Shown: positions 1 through 9,027, counted from the first letter of the stretch. The stretch is DNA of 64,000 nt from Nocardia albiluteola (GCF_018860155.1 NZ_JAHKNI010000007.1:372001-436000), one strand, 5' to 3'. Numbers and translations are program-made. Notes: generated by a model not told the origin, from the letters alone.

Positions 1-1
1 G

Positions 2-262
2 CGGGTCCGTGACGGGCAGGCACTGTTCTACACCCGTACCCAAGAGTTCGTTCGCGGCGCCGTCGGCGAGATCGTGACGCTCGCCTACGAGGCTCCGGCC
101 GCCGAGGACGAGGCGTTCGACTACGAGGCCCTCGGTTCACCCCGGCCTGAATGGTTCTACATCGTCCGCTTCAAGATGACCGAGCTCTGGCCGGACTACA
201 CGGGCGAGCCGACCGACACGCTGCAGACCGAATTGCCCGAGCGCTGGATCCAGGCTGTGTGA
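2..262 (+). CDS. Nitrile hydratase/thiocyanate hydrolase SH3-like subunit (3' part)
   Basis: The frame is open from base 2 to the stop at 260-262, so 86 C-terminal residues are visible and the start lies outside the window. The segment EWFYIVRF, then ELWPDYTG and the end PERWIQAV, is typical of the SH3-like barrel that forms the C-terminal half of nitrile hydratase beta subunits; in thiocyanate hydrolase this half is a separate subunit. It would pair with the metal-binding subunit encoded 40 bp downstream. Family placement rests on motif resemblance and gene order. Whether the whole protein is a split or a full beta subunit cannot be seen here. Confidence 0.75.
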   Translation, partial: RVRDGQALFYTRTQEFVRGAVGEIVTLAYEAPAAEDEAFDYEALGSPRPEWFYIVRFKMTELWPDYTGEPTDTLQTELPERWIQAV

Positions 263-301
263 GAGGCGAAACTCCAACTCCCGGAAAGGCTTTCGACCAC
301 C

Positions 302-1009
302 ATGTCAACCACTGGGCACCAGCACGAGCATCGTCCGCCCGCGCCGATGGTCGAGGAGGTGTCCGACTTCGAGGTCCTGGAGGTTGCAGTGCGCGAACTC
401 TGCCTCGAGAAGGGCATCTTCACCGCCGAGGATCACCGTGCGTTCACCGAGTTCGCCGAGCGCATCGGCCCGCTGCCCGCAGCGGCGCTCGTCGCCAAGT
501 GCTGGCTCGACGAGGAGTTCAAACGCACCGCCCTGGCCGAGCCGATCGAGGCGTGCAAGGCCGTCGGAGTCGACTGGCTGGAACCCACAGGCTTCGGCAC
601 GCCCAGCGACTTCACCGCACTGCACATCCTCGAGGACACCCCGACGCTGCATCACGTCATCGTCTGCACGCTCTGCTCCTGTTACCCGCGGCCGCTGCTG
701 GGCAACTCACCCGAGTGGTACCGCACGCCCAACTATCGTCGCCGGGTTGTCCGGTACCCGCGCGATGTCCTCGCCGAGTTCGGCACCTACCTGCCCGCCG
801 ACGTCGAGATCCGCATCGAGGACTCCAACCAGAAGCATCGGTTCATGGTGCTGCCGATGCGTCCCGACGGCACCGAGAACTGGTCCGAGGACGAGCTGGC
901 CCGGATCGTCACGCGCGACTGCCTCATCGGCGTCGCCCTGCCCAAGCCTGGCGTGAGCGCGAACGTCACGGCCGACCGGATCCGCGAGGCGCATCGAGGA
1001 GGGAACTGA
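302..1009 (+). CDS. Cobalt-type nitrile hydratase alpha / thiocyanate hydrolase gamma subunit
   Basis: A 235-residue catalytic subunit. Residues 121-128 read VCTLCSCY: Cys122, Cys125 and Cys127 form the claw that binds the low-spin metal, and Thr rather than Ser in the second position marks the cobalt type. The motif is followed by PRPLLG where classical nitrile hydratases usually have PWPVLG, and the C-terminal part (DSNQK, TRDCLIGVA) reminds me more of thiocyanate hydrolase gamma. Substrates would therefore be nitriles or thiocyanate; the choice is inference. It lies between an SH3-like subunit and a small activator-like gene, matching the order scnA-scnC-P15K. The purine-rich stretch GGAAAGG lies about 12 bases before the ATG. 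Confidence 0.8.
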   Translation: MSTTGHQHEHRPPAPMVEEVSDFEVLEVAVRELCLEKGIFTAEDHRAFTEFAERIGPLPAAALVAKCWLDEEFKRTALAEPIEACKAVGVDWLEPTGFGTPSDFTALHILEDTPTLHHVIVCTLCSCYPRPLLGNSPEWYRTPNYRRRVVRYPRDVLAEFGTYLPADVEIRIEDSNQKHRFMVLPMRPDGTENWSEDELARIVTRDCLIGVALPKPGVSANVTADRIREAHRGGN

Positions 1010-1010
1010 C

Positions 1011-1421
1011 ATGGCAGGGACGGACGAGCGGCACCGGTCCGCTGTGGTCGCGAAAGTCGACCCATCGCTATTGACTACTCACGTCCCAGTGCTCGATGAC
1101 GTCGCCTCTCGCCACGAGCAGCTGTGGCCGGCGCTGAGCCGGAAGTGGTCGGTCGACAATCCCGTACCACCGTGGAAGAGCAGTCTCGACGGGATGTGCG
1201 ACGCACTCGACGACGCTTCCCTGGTGCAGCCGGGAACGGTCCTGTCGTTCCGGGAGCGCCGCAACGAAGAGGACGCCCTGTCCCAGGAGCGGTACGTGGG
1301 CCTGCCGTTCCCCGAGAGTCAATTGCTCGCGCTGGCCCATTCGCTGGTCTGGCGCGGTGTCATCGACCAGGAGGCGCTGCGCGATCGCATGGCGACCGTG
1401 CGGCAACGCCTCGAAACCTGA
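1011..1421 (+). CDS. Nitrile hydratase/thiocyanate hydrolase accessory (activator-like) protein
   Basis: A 136-residue (about 15 kDa) protein starting one base after the stop of the catalytic subunit, so almost certainly co-translated with it. It contains PPWKSSLDGMCDAL and a C-terminal helix of the type found in the N-terminal half of nitrile hydratase beta subunits and their activators (LPFPESQLLALAHSL, then WRGVIDQEALRDRM). In thiocyanate hydrolase operons a 15-kDa protein (P15K) directly follows the gamma subunit and helps cobalt insertion; size and position fit. It could instead be the beta-N-like structural subunit. No metal ligands are evident. Confidence 0.6.
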   Translation: MAGTDERHRSAVVAKVDPSLLTTHVPVLDDVASRHEQLWPALSRKWSVDNPVPPWKSSLDGMCDALDDASLVQPGTVLSFRERRNEEDALSQERYVGLPFPESQLLALAHSLVWRGVIDQEALRDRMATVRQRLET

Positions 1422-1674
1422 CATCGCCCCCCCCAAGACCAACCCTGGCCCGGAAGCGAGATCTCCTGCCGTACATGACGGTAGCTTCGGTCGACAGCGC
1501 CCGGGCGAAGGAATTCGTGATGTGCCGTTCGATCTCCATACGCATCCGATGGCTGGGGCCGCATCACTCGAGTGACAACCGGGCACGGTGTATCGGGAAC
1601 GACGACTTGCGTCAGCTGTCGCTGCCGAGTTCCGTTTTCCCACAGTGAGTTCCGCCCGCCGTAGTACATGCCGG

Positions 1675-2370
1675 TCAGGTGTCGCGGGGAGGGAACCGTC
1701 GGAATGCGAGGCCTGCCGCTGCTGCACCGGCGAGTTGGGCGGGGATGTAGAGCAGTGTGGCGGGCGTGAACAGGTTCATCGTGATCGCGCCGAGGACGAC
1801 GGCCGGATTGAAGGCGGCACCGAATACCCCGCCGACGATGACCCCTCCCGCCGCGACTGTGGATCCGATCGCCAAGGCTGGCATCGGGTTGGGAAACCGT
1901 GGCCCACCGGCGGCGACATTGAGCACCACGAACGCCAACGCGAAGGTGAACGCGAGTTCTATCGCAAGCGAGCCGACCAGTATCCGGCGGCTGGGGTCGA
2001 TGTGCTGTGGTGCACGCGAGCCGACGACCGCCGGAACGACCAGTGCGGCAACCAGTCCGGCCGTCACCTGGGTGAGCCAGTAGCCGCAGGCAGTGCCAGG
2101 GCGGATCCGGCCGCGCACGAGCGCCGCGAAGGTGACCGCGGGGTTGTAATGGCCGCCGGATACGCGCTCGCCCGCGTACACCATCACCATCAGTACGACT
2201 CCGGCGGCCAGCGGCGCCAGCGCAGTTCCGCTGCGCGCGGTGGCTCCGACGGCGAAGACCACGAAGAACGTGCCGATCGCCTCGACAGCGAGTTTGGGGG
2301 CGATATCGAGCGCCGAGTCCGCGCGTCGCATGTCGGCGCGGGTCGTGTCGATGTCTGTCGTATCGGGCAT
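1675..2370 (-). CDS. Aquaporin (MIP family channel)
   Basis: A 231-residue integral membrane channel. Both NPA boxes are present, HYNPAVT in the first half and AFNPAVV in the second, separated by hydrophobic segments compatible with six transmembrane helices and two re-entrant loops. Length is normal for aquaporins. The start at 2370 is preceded by GGTGGAG at a good distance. It should conduct water or small neutral solutes; the short loops suggest a water channel rather than a glycerol facilitator, but this is inference. It stands alone, divergent from the dehydrogenase gene at 2671. Confidence 0.9.
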   Translation of the reverse strand: MPDTTDIDTTRADMRRADSALDIAPKLAVEAIGTFFVVFAVGATARSGTALAPLAAGVVLMVMVYAGERVSGGHYNPAVTFAALVRGRIRPGTACGYWLTQVTAGLVAALVVPAVVGSRAPQHIDPSRRILVGSLAIELAFTFALAFVVLNVAAGGPRFPNPMPALAIGSTVAAGGVIVGGVFGAAFNPAVVLGAITMNLFTPATLLYIPAQLAGAAAAGLAFRRFPPRDT

Positions 2371-2517
2371 GAGGCTCCACCTTTCCGAAACTTACAGGCT
2401 CGTATATGTGACGGTAGGCAGGCCGAGCCGTCTCATGCTCAGAGCAGCCTATGTTTGCAGTTGCAGACCGGTTACGAGGACGACAGCAGGGTTACGCTCA
2501 CGTATCACACCTGGCGA

Positions 2518-2537
2518 TATACAAAACTCGCAGTATA
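2518..2537. promoter_or_regulatory. Candidate TetR-type dyad / promoter upstream of dehydrogenase gene
   Basis: TATAC (2518-2522) and GTATA (2533-2537) form an inverted repeat with a 10-base spacer, and TATAGT overlapping the right arm could serve as a -10 box for the gene starting at 2671. The TetR gene at 3573 is the natural candidate ligand. The dyad is short and may be chance. Confidence 0.3.
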
Positions 2538-2670
2538 GTAATTGTCAGAGATGTCGAACCGGAGCATAGAAGCCCGGAGTCCGATCCGGGCAACCGCAAT
2601 CATCCGGTCGACGCCCGGCAGCGATCACTGATACGCGCAGGATCGCGCCGGTATCCGGGATAGGAAGGAA

Positions 2671-3576
2671 ATGCGCATGGCGGCAATAGGTTTCGTTGGC
2701 CTGGGAGCTATGGGAAGTCGCTTCGCGCGTCGTCTGCTCGACGGCAACACCGTGTACGGCACCAACCGCACCGCCGCGAAAGCGGCCGATCTCCTCGCGC
2801 GCGGCATGATCTGGCGGGACACACCACGCCAGGTCGCCGGCTCGGCGGACGTCGTATTCACGGCCGTGTCCGACAATGCGGCGTTGCAGGCGGTGTACGA
2901 GGGCCCCGACGGCATCGTGGCCGGATTGCGGTCCGGGCAGGTCGTGGTCGACATGAGCACGGTCGGTCCCGGCACCGTGGCAGAAATCGCCGACCAGGTC
3001 GAGTCCCGGGGCGCTCATATGGTCAGCGCGCCGGTGTCCGGCAGTGTGCCCGCGGCCGCCGAGGGCAGCCTGGTCATCATGGCCGGTGGACCGTTCGGCG
3101 CGGTCACCGCCATCGAACCTTTGCTGTACCGGCTGGGCCGCCAGGTCGCCTACGTCGGAACCCGAACCCAGGCCCTGACACTCAAACTGGCGATCAACGT
3201 CAGCCTCGCCAACCAGATCCTCGCCTTCAGCGAAGCGCTGATGCTGGCCGAAAAAGCAGGGATCGACCCCGCACAGGCCGCCTCGATAATGACCGACAGC
3301 CCCATCGGATCGCCCGCGCTGCAGGCACGCGCGCCGATGGCCCTGCACCTACCCCAGCGTGCGTGGTTCGATATCCGCGCCATGCGCAAGGACCTGTGCC
3401 TCGCGACCGACACCGCTGCCGGTCTCGGAATGCACATGGCCACCGCAACAGTCGCCCGCGACGCGGTCGAGCGCGCCGTGGATCACGGGTACGCCAACCG
3501 CGACCTGGCCGGGCTGTACGCAGCCCTGCACGGCCGGATACCGGCGACCGGCGAGCCGATCGGGAGCCGACGGTGA
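2671..3576 (+). CDS. NAD(P)-dependent beta-hydroxyacid dehydrogenase (3-hydroxyisobutyrate dehydrogenase family)
   Basis: A 301-residue cytosolic oxidoreductase. The N-terminus carries the dinucleotide-binding loop GFVGLGAMGSRF; the substrate-binding motif appears as APVSGSVPAA near residue 120, and the conserved catalytic lysine lies in LTLKLAINV near residue 172. Length and motif order are those of 3-hydroxyisobutyrate, tartronate-semialdehyde and imine reductase-like enzymes. The exact substrate is not deducible. The stop overlaps the GTG start of the next (TetR) gene by four bases, so the pair is translationally coupled. A GGAAGG-type ribosome site precedes the ATG. Confidence 0.85.
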   Translation: MRMAAIGFVGLGAMGSRFARRLLDGNTVYGTNRTAAKAADLLARGMIWRDTPRQVAGSADVVFTAVSDNAALQAVYEGPDGIVAGLRSGQVVVDMSTVGPGTVAEIADQVESRGAHMVSAPVSGSVPAAAEGSLVIMAGGPFGAVTAIEPLLYRLGRQVAYVGTRTQALTLKLAINVSLANQILAFSEALMLAEKAGIDPAQAASIMTDSPIGSPALQARAPMALHLPQRAWFDIRAMRKDLCLATDTAAGLGMHMATATVARDAVERAVDHGYANRDLAGLYAALHGRIPATGEPIGSRR

Positions 3577-4211
3577 CCGAGGCCCCCTCGACGGTGCACC
3601 GCGGCCGGCCCCGGGACGAGAAAGCTCGCGAGGCGATCCTGGACGCGGCGATGGACTCGCTGCTCGACCACGGTGTCACCGCCATGAACATGGACCTGGT
3701 GGCGGCAGCGGCCGGGGTCAGCAAGGCCACCATCTACCGCTGGTGGCCCGGCAAGGAAACCCTCGCCATGGACGCTCTGTACCGCACATGGGGGTCCGTT
3801 CCCGAGCCCCCCGACACCGGATCGCTACGCGATGACCTGCGAAACCTGCTGTGGCCGTGGACAGAACTGCTCACCCGACGCCCCTACGGACGGGTCATCG
3901 CCGGCCTGCTCGTCCGGGTCCGCGCCGACCCCGATTTCGCACTCCATTACCGCACACGTTTCCTGGACCAGCGCCGTGAACACGGACGCCTGATCCTGCA
4001 GCAAGCCATCGCCCGAGGCGAGATCCCCGCCCGCACACACACCGAGACCGTCCTGGACCTGCTCTACGGTCCCGTCTACCACCGGCTGATGCACGGCCAC
4101 GCCCCGCTCGACCAGACCTTCGTCGAGGACATCGTCGACATCGTCCTGGACGGTATCCGGCCTCGAACCGACACCACGATCACCCGGCCGCAGCTCGGGC
4201 AGGACCCGTGA
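3573..4211 (+). CDS. TetR/AcrR family transcriptional regulator
   Basis: A 212-residue regulator starting at GTG 3573 inside the stop of the preceding dehydrogenase (GTGA overlap). Residues 10-65 form the TetR helix-turn-helix: AREAILDAAMDSLLDHG, then VSKATIYRWWPGKE. The C-terminal ligand domain contains RFLDQRREHGRLIL and GPVYHRLMHGH, typical of the TetR subgroup with a C_11-like domain. It probably regulates the dehydrogenase and perhaps the following aldo/keto reductase; the ligand is unknown. Confidence 0.85.
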   Translation: MTEAPSTVHRGRPRDEKAREAILDAAMDSLLDHGVTAMNMDLVAAAAGVSKATIYRWWPGKETLAMDALYRTWGSVPEPPDTGSLRDDLRNLLWPWTELLTRRPYGRVIAGLLVRVRADPDFALHYRTRFLDQRREHGRLILQQAIARGEIPARTHTETVLDLLYGPVYHRLMHGHAPLDQTFVEDIVDIVLDGIRPRTDTTITRPQLGQDP

Positions 4212-4271
4212 CTGTCGTCGCGGCCGAGCTGCCCGGACTGCACAGATTCGCCGAACACCCTAGGAGGACAT

Positions 4272-5237
4272 ATGACAACCAAGGCGTTGACCACCACGGA
4301 ACTCGGCTCGACCGGCATGCAGATCACCCGCGTCGGCTTCGGTGCATGGGCCATCGGAGGCGGTGAGTGGGAGTTCGGCTGGGGACCACAGCAGGATTCC
4401 GAGTCCATCGCGACAATCCAGCACGCACTCGAGGCGGGCGTCAACTGGATCGACACCGCGGCCGCCTACGGTTTCGGCCGATCCGAACGCGTGGTCGGCG
4501 TGGCGCTGCGGGACAGCGAGAAGCGCCCGTTCGTGTTCACCAAATGCTCGTTGCTCGACGATGGCACCGGACATGTGCGGCACAGCCTGCGCCGGGATTC
4601 GGTGCTCCGGGAGGCCGAGGCCAGCCTGGAGCGGCTCGGTGTGGACGCTATCGACCTGTATCAGATCCATTGGCCCGACCCGGATTCGGACATCGAGGAA
4701 GGCTGGGCCGCGCTCGCGGAATTGAAGGAACAGGGCATCGTCCGGCATATCGGGGTGTCCAACTTCGATGTCGCCCAGTTGCGCCGCATCGCCTCGATCG
4801 CACCGGTCGAGACACTGCAACCGCCCTACTCGCTGGTCGACCGGGCCGCCGAAGCCGAGGCCCTGCCCTACGCCGAAAAGACCGGCATCGGAGTCATCGT
4901 CTACTCACCGATGGGTTCGGGGTTGCTGACCGGTGCGATGACCCGGGAACGGGCAGCGCAGCTGCCCGGCAACGACTGGCGCGCACACGACGCCCGCTTT
5001 ACCGAGCCCCAACTGTCGCACCATCTTTCGACCACCCAGCGGCTGCGCACGGTCGCCGACCGCTACGGCCTCACACCCGGCGCCGTCGCGGTCGCGTGGA
5101 CGCTGAGCAACCCCGCAGTGGACGCCGCGATAACCGGCTACCGACGGCCCGAGCAGGTCGATCCGATCATCGCCGCCGCCGATCTCCGGCTCACCGAGAA
5201 CGATCTCGCCGAGATCGATCCCCAACGGCAGCCCTGA
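4272..5237 (+). CDS. Aldo/keto reductase
   Basis: A 321-residue NADPH-dependent reductase. The catalytic tetrad of the family is visible: Asp61 and Tyr66 in IDTAAAYGFG, Lys91 in FVFTKCS and His133 in YQIHWPD. The IGVSNF strand and the C-terminal phosphate-binding region (AAITGYRRPEQV) are also present. The ATG follows a strong AGGAGG site at 4263-4268. It lies 60 bases after the TetR gene in the same direction and may be part of that regulon. It probably reduces aldehydes or ketones; the specific substrate is not evident. Confidence 0.9.
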   Translation: MTTKALTTTELGSTGMQITRVGFGAWAIGGGEWEFGWGPQQDSESIATIQHALEAGVNWIDTAAAYGFGRSERVVGVALRDSEKRPFVFTKCSLLDDGTGHVRHSLRRDSVLREAEASLERLGVDAIDLYQIHWPDPDSDIEEGWAALAELKEQGIVRHIGVSNFDVAQLRRIASIAPVETLQPPYSLVDRAAEAEALPYAEKTGIGVIVYSPMGSGLLTGAMTRERAAQLPGNDWRAHDARFTEPQLSHHLSTTQRLRTVADRYGLTPGAVAVAWTLSNPAVDAAITGYRRPEQVDPIIAAADLRLTENDLAEIDPQRQP

Positions 5238-5494
5238 CCACCACGGACCGGGCTTGCGTCACACCGATCCATCGACGGCCAGTACAACAACGTTGCGGCG
5301 GCAACAGCCGTACCGGAAACAGCTAGGGCCGCGGCAGCAGCGATCCCGATACTGCCAGGATTCTGACGAATGCAGCCTCGGCGCTGGTGTCCCTTTGGGC
5401 TGAGGGGAATCCTTTCCGAAATCGAGGCAAGATCGAAAGCAGCAGCGACGGGTCGATCGTTGCGACCCTGACGACACTCTCGAAGGAGATCGTG

Positions 5495-6733
5495 ATGACG
5501 GAAGCTTTCGTGCTCGGTGGCGTCCGGACGCCGTTCGCTCGATACGGTGGTTCGCTGTCGCACATTCGGGCCGACGACCTACTGGGGATGACGATGAAGG
5601 GTGCGTGCGAGCGCGTCGGCGTGGGTCTCGATCAGATCGAGGACATTGTCGCGGGTTGCGTCAATCCGGCCCACGAGGGGATGGGTGATGTCGCGCGGTG
5701 GGCGGCGCTGGCGGCGGGATTCCCCGACACGGTGGCCGGGGCGACGATCAACCGATTCTGCGGGTCGTCTCTGAGTGCGACCGTCAATGTCGCGCACGCG
5801 ATCAAAGCGGGGGATCTGGGCGTCGGGATCGCCTGTGGCGTCGAGTCGATGTCGCGGTCGGGATGGGCGTACATGAAGGGCGACAGCCCGTTCGGCCCCC
5901 GTGGCCCGGTCATCCTGCTCGACACCATGTGGGCGGGCGCGGGCGGTCCCGCCAATCCGGTGCTGCTGGCGCGCAATGCTTACATCGGAATGATCGAGAC
6001 AGCACAGAACGTCGCCGACCGCTACGGGCTGACCAGAGAGGAGATCGACGCGTTCGCGCTCCGGACGCAGCGAAACGCCAAGGCGGCCCGGGATTCCGGG
6101 CGGCTGGCCAAAGAGATCATGCCGGTAGAGATCGCCGCGACGAGGAAGACCCCCGCCCGCCTGTTCGAACACGACGAATTCATCCGCGACGACACCACCG
6201 CCGAAAGGCTGGCGTCACTGCCCCCGCAGCCGGGGACGACGCAGATGACCGCCGGGAACTCGACTCCCCTGACCGATGGAGCCAGCGCACTGGTGCTGGC
6301 CTCGGGTGAACGAGCGGCCGAACTCGGCGTCGAACCGCTGGCGCGGGTGGTGTCGTCCGCGGTGTACGGGATCGATCCGCTCTACATGGGTCTGGCTCCG
6401 GCGTGGGCTCTGCCGCTGGCGATTCGACGCGCGGGCCTGACACCCGAGCAGATCGACGTGTGGGAAGTACACGAGGCATTCAGCGCCCAAGCCCTGGGCG
6501 TGCTGCGTGAACTGCCCAACCAGCTGGGCGGTTTCATCATCCCCGACGAGAAGCTGACACCGAACGGCGGCGCGGTGGCAATCGGTCATCCGTTCGGCGC
6601 CACCGGCGCCCGCTACGTCCTGACCTTGGCAACCGAACTGCGGGAACGCAATGCGCGCTACGGCGCGATCGGAGTCTGCGTCGGATCCGGGCAAGGAGTC
6701 GCAATCGTCCTCGAAAACCCTTCCGCCGCCTGA
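5495..6733 (+). CDS. Thiolase (acetyl-CoA C-acetyltransferase family)
   Basis: A 412-residue thiolase. ATG 5495 was chosen because AAGGAG (5483-5488) sits six bases upstream; the frame is open further 5' but without thiolase-like sequence. The acylation cysteine is Cys89 (INRFCGSS), the general-base histidine lies in AVAIGHPFGATGAR and the second cysteine in GVCVGSGQG. These support thiolytic cleavage or condensation of acyl-CoA in beta-oxidation or ketogenesis. It is preceded by 257 bases without a convincing gene and appears monocistronic. Confidence 0.9.
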   Translation: MTEAFVLGGVRTPFARYGGSLSHIRADDLLGMTMKGACERVGVGLDQIEDIVAGCVNPAHEGMGDVARWAALAAGFPDTVAGATINRFCGSSLSATVNVAHAIKAGDLGVGIACGVESMSRSGWAYMKGDSPFGPRGPVILLDTMWAGAGGPANPVLLARNAYIGMIETAQNVADRYGLTREEIDAFALRTQRNAKAARDSGRLAKEIMPVEIAATRKTPARLFEHDEFIRDDTTAERLASLPPQPGTTQMTAGNSTPLTDGASALVLASGERAAELGVEPLARVVSSAVYGIDPLYMGLAPAWALPLAIRRAGLTPEQIDVWEVHEAFSAQALGVLRELPNQLGGFIIPDEKLTPNGGAVAIGHPFGATGARYVLTLATELRERNARYGAIGVCVGSGQGVAIVLENPSAA

Positions 6734-6968
6734 GAAATCTCGTTCTGCCGGCCTCGGATCGGCACGGCCAGTGGATCTTCCGATTCCCCGCGCCGGCCGG
6801 TTCGGTCAGCGCCGTCAGCGGCATGACAGCGCGGTGCCTGCCGCCATGCCGCATGTTCACTGAATCAGCGGAAGTCGTCACGCATCGGTGAAGGGCGGCG
6901 GGCAGCCGGCGGGAAGGAAGGGGGACCGCAAGAGCCCCGGGATACGGCAAGAGGCCGGGATGGCTTCC

Positions 6969-7598
6969 TCAACGCTGTTTCGCGCTGCCCGGCGTGAGTT
7001 CCAGGGCGGTGGGGATTGCCGCGAAGGCGTGGTGCAGGCGGTCGATGAGGGCCGCGCGGCCACCGTCGCCGTCGGCCTGGACCCAGGTGCGACCGGCGAT
7101 GCTCCAAGCCGTGGTGGTGAGTTCGGCGAGGATGTGTGGGCGCAGGTCGTCCGGGTCGAGGTCGAGTTTGCTTGTCAGGCAGGCGATTACCTGTTTCTCT
7201 ATACCGGAACGGTGGTATTCGAGGTGGCCCATCAGAGTGGGGGCGGTGAGGACCAGTCGCCGGGTGGCGATGTAGCGGCGGTCCCAGTCCACGGGCAGGG
7301 CCTCGGCGGCCTCGGTGAGGATGTCCCGGAGCTCGGTGAGTACGGGACCGGTGAATTCCCGCTGTTCCAGTGCCGCAAGGTAATTCGACCAGAGCAGCGT
7401 CTCGGCCTCGACGGCGACGGCTTCCTTGGTGGCGAAGGCGCGGAAGAAGGTGCTGCGCGAAACCTCGGCCTCCTCGACCAGTTGCTCCACGGTGGTGGCG
7501 TCGAAGCCCTGCTCGGTGAACAGGCGCAGGGCGACGTCGGCGAGGGTGCGGCGGGTGCGCAGCCGCTTGCGTTCGCGTAGCGGCAGGGAGGCCGACAT
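6969..7598 (-). CDS. TetR/AcrR family transcriptional regulator
   Basis: A 209-residue regulator. The helix-turn-helix spans roughly residues 10-58 (RRTLADVALRLFTEQGF, then EVSRSTFFRAFATKEA). The start MSASLPL at 7598 is required to keep the first helix intact. Its start codon overlaps, on the opposite strand, the start of the MarR-like gene at 7597, so the two genes are head to head with no intergenic space. The C-terminal domain (TEAAEALPVDWDRRYI, then LTAPTLMGHLEYH) is TetR-like; the ligand is unknown. Confidence 0.85.
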   Translation of the reverse strand: MSASLPLRERKRLRTRRTLADVALRLFTEQGFDATTVEQLVEEAEVSRSTFFRAFATKEAVAVEAETLLWSNYLAALEQREFTGPVLTELRDILTEAAEALPVDWDRRYIATRRLVLTAPTLMGHLEYHRSGIEKQVIACLTSKLDLDPDDLRPHILAELTTTAWSIAGRTWVQADGDGGRAALIDRLHHAFAAIPTALELTPGSAKQR

Positions 7599-8037
7599 GA
7601 CCACCACCGCCCCCACCCTGAACCCGTCGATCATCGGCCAGGCCGAGAAGCACCACGCCGCCGTCCTGACCCGGGCCCTGTCCGGCACCACGCTGAACGA
7701 GCAGCGCTGGATCACCCTAAACCAGGCCCTGGCCGCCGATGGCCCGGTCGAGCGGTCCGCTCACATCGACCGGGTCGCCGCGATGACGCAGTGGGAGCCC
7801 GCCACCGTCGCGGACGCGGTCACCGCACTGGTCGACGGCGGACTGCTGACCGAGTTGTCCGACGGTCAGGTGGGAATCACCGAAGCCGGTCGCGACATGG
7901 TCGCGCAGGTGCGCGCCGCGTCCGGCAAGATCCTGGGCGCCGCCTACGGCGCGGTCTCCGCCGAGGAGCTGGCCATCGCGGCCCGCGTGCTGGTCACCAT
8001 CACCGCCCGCATGTCCGAGGAGCTGGCCCGCGCGTGA
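7597..8037 (+). CDS. MarR-like winged-helix protein
   Basis: A 146-residue protein with a winged-helix pattern: TLNEQRWITLNQAL, a recognition-helix region WEPATVADAVTALVDGGLL, and the wing LSDGQVGITEAG, followed by a C-terminal helix as in MarR dimerisation domains. ATG 7597 has the good ribosome site AGGGAGG at 7585-7591, which lies inside the 5' end of the opposite TetR gene. The two regulators probably share or mutually control their promoters. It may bind DNA or be a diverged non-regulatory relative. Confidence 0.7.
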   Translation: MTTTAPTLNPSIIGQAEKHHAAVLTRALSGTTLNEQRWITLNQALAADGPVERSAHIDRVAAMTQWEPATVADAVTALVDGGLLTELSDGQVGITEAGRDMVAQVRAASGKILGAAYGAVSAEELAIAARVLVTITARMSEELARA

Positions 8038-8457
8038 ATCCCGTCCCCGGAAACGACTCGGCCCGCACCTGAGAGGCGGATGCCGGGGATCGTGCGACCG
8101 CGGACGCCACCTGACGCTGCGAGAACACCGCCACTCATCGCTGAGAGTCACAGCGCAGGCGGTTCAGACCGGGCGCTGACGTTCGTCAGCTCACCGTTTT
8201 CCGAGCGCGGCCCGCCAGGTTCGATCTCGGGGTGTAGGTCCCGGAAATTGGCTCGGACGTAGCCTGCCGTTGACCTTGAATGGCTACTCTGGCGCAGGTC
8301 GGCCCCTCTGCGATGGCGCAGACCCCTCGGCATTGCCCCCGGGCCCGTGTGGCATTCCTCGCGCGCGGTCGACCTCGGCGTACACCACCGCCGCGAGTTG
8401 CGAATCCAGCCCGCCCCGGTGAGACCGGGCGTCGGGCCAGGAATTCGGAGGTGCGCC
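8038..8457. other. Intergenic stretch without a recognisable gene
   Basis: About 420 bases in which no reading frame on either strand resembles a protein I know. The long frames here are antisense arginine/proline-rich frames typical of high-GC DNA. Confidence 0.4.
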
Positions 8458-8652
8458 ATGACAGCAACCCCACGCGAACCACGCAGTGACGCGTTCGCTC
8501 GCCGGCCGGGAAAGCGGCACACGACCACACCCGCCATCACCAGCGATTCCGATGACGATCTGCCAGTGGTGCGCTGGCCGGAGCCGAGTCGGCTCGAATC
8601 GTGGTGGCACGCCATCATGCACCCCACCGCCGAGCCGCCCACATCCACATGA
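8458..8652 (+). CDS. Small hypothetical protein (64 aa)
   Basis: The ATG at 8458 is preceded by GGAGG at 8447-8451. The product is hydrophilic and ends with LPVVRWPEPSRLESWWHAI, an amphipathic segment with clustered tryptophans. I do not recognise a family. The ribosome site is the main support for this being a gene. Confidence 0.4.
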   Translation: MTATPREPRSDAFARRPGKRHTTTPAITSDSDDDLPVVRWPEPSRLESWWHAIMHPTAEPPTST

Positions 8653-8901
8653 CCAGAACCGGCTCGATCGGCACACAACGGTAGTTCCCAGCACGGACAA
8701 TCCGACGAATTCCACCCGGGGTACGGGATTCCGGAGCATCACGATGGTGCGACCGTTCGGTATCTTTTGCGGGTAGCGTTCGGCGTATGGTGGTGCGCCA
8801 TCCGGCGCCGATGCTCGCCGCGACCGGGCCCGCTCCCGCCGACGACGACACCCGGTACGGGGTGTGACCACCGTGTCAACGTCCAGTCTGCGGGCGACGG
8901 C

Positions 8902-9027
8902 GAGGAGTCGAAACGGTTCTATGACCGAAAACGCCTGGAAGACAAGATTTATCAGCAGGCTGTGCTCGCGCTGGCGCGGCGGCGTCTGGACGTGGTGTAG
9001 GCGCTGTTGCGGGAGCAACGGCGTCCA
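8902..9027 (+). pseudogene. IS110-family transposase C-terminal remnant
   Basis: The frame reads ESKRFYDRKRLEDK, then QAVLALARRRLDVV, an in-frame TAG at 8998, then ALLREQR. This is the C-terminal signature of IS110/IS116/IS902 transposases (FYDRKRAEGK, HxQALxALARRR, DVLxAMLR). Nothing of the catalytic N-terminal part remains nearby, so it is a decayed fragment. Confidence 0.65.

Noticed and set aside
1319..2380. Long open frames antisense to real genes, here and at 21518-22630, 44238-45944, 50643-51737 and 60231-62123
   Set aside because: They are Arg/Gly/Pro-rich, lack domain motifs, and lie opposite genes with clear motifs; long antisense frames are normal in high-GC DNA.
5238..5494. Minus-strand hydrophobic frame (NPGSIGIAAAAALAVSG) between the aldo/keto reductase and thiolase genes
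   Set aside because: No start with a ribosome site and an Ala-rich run is expected by chance from GC-rich repeats.
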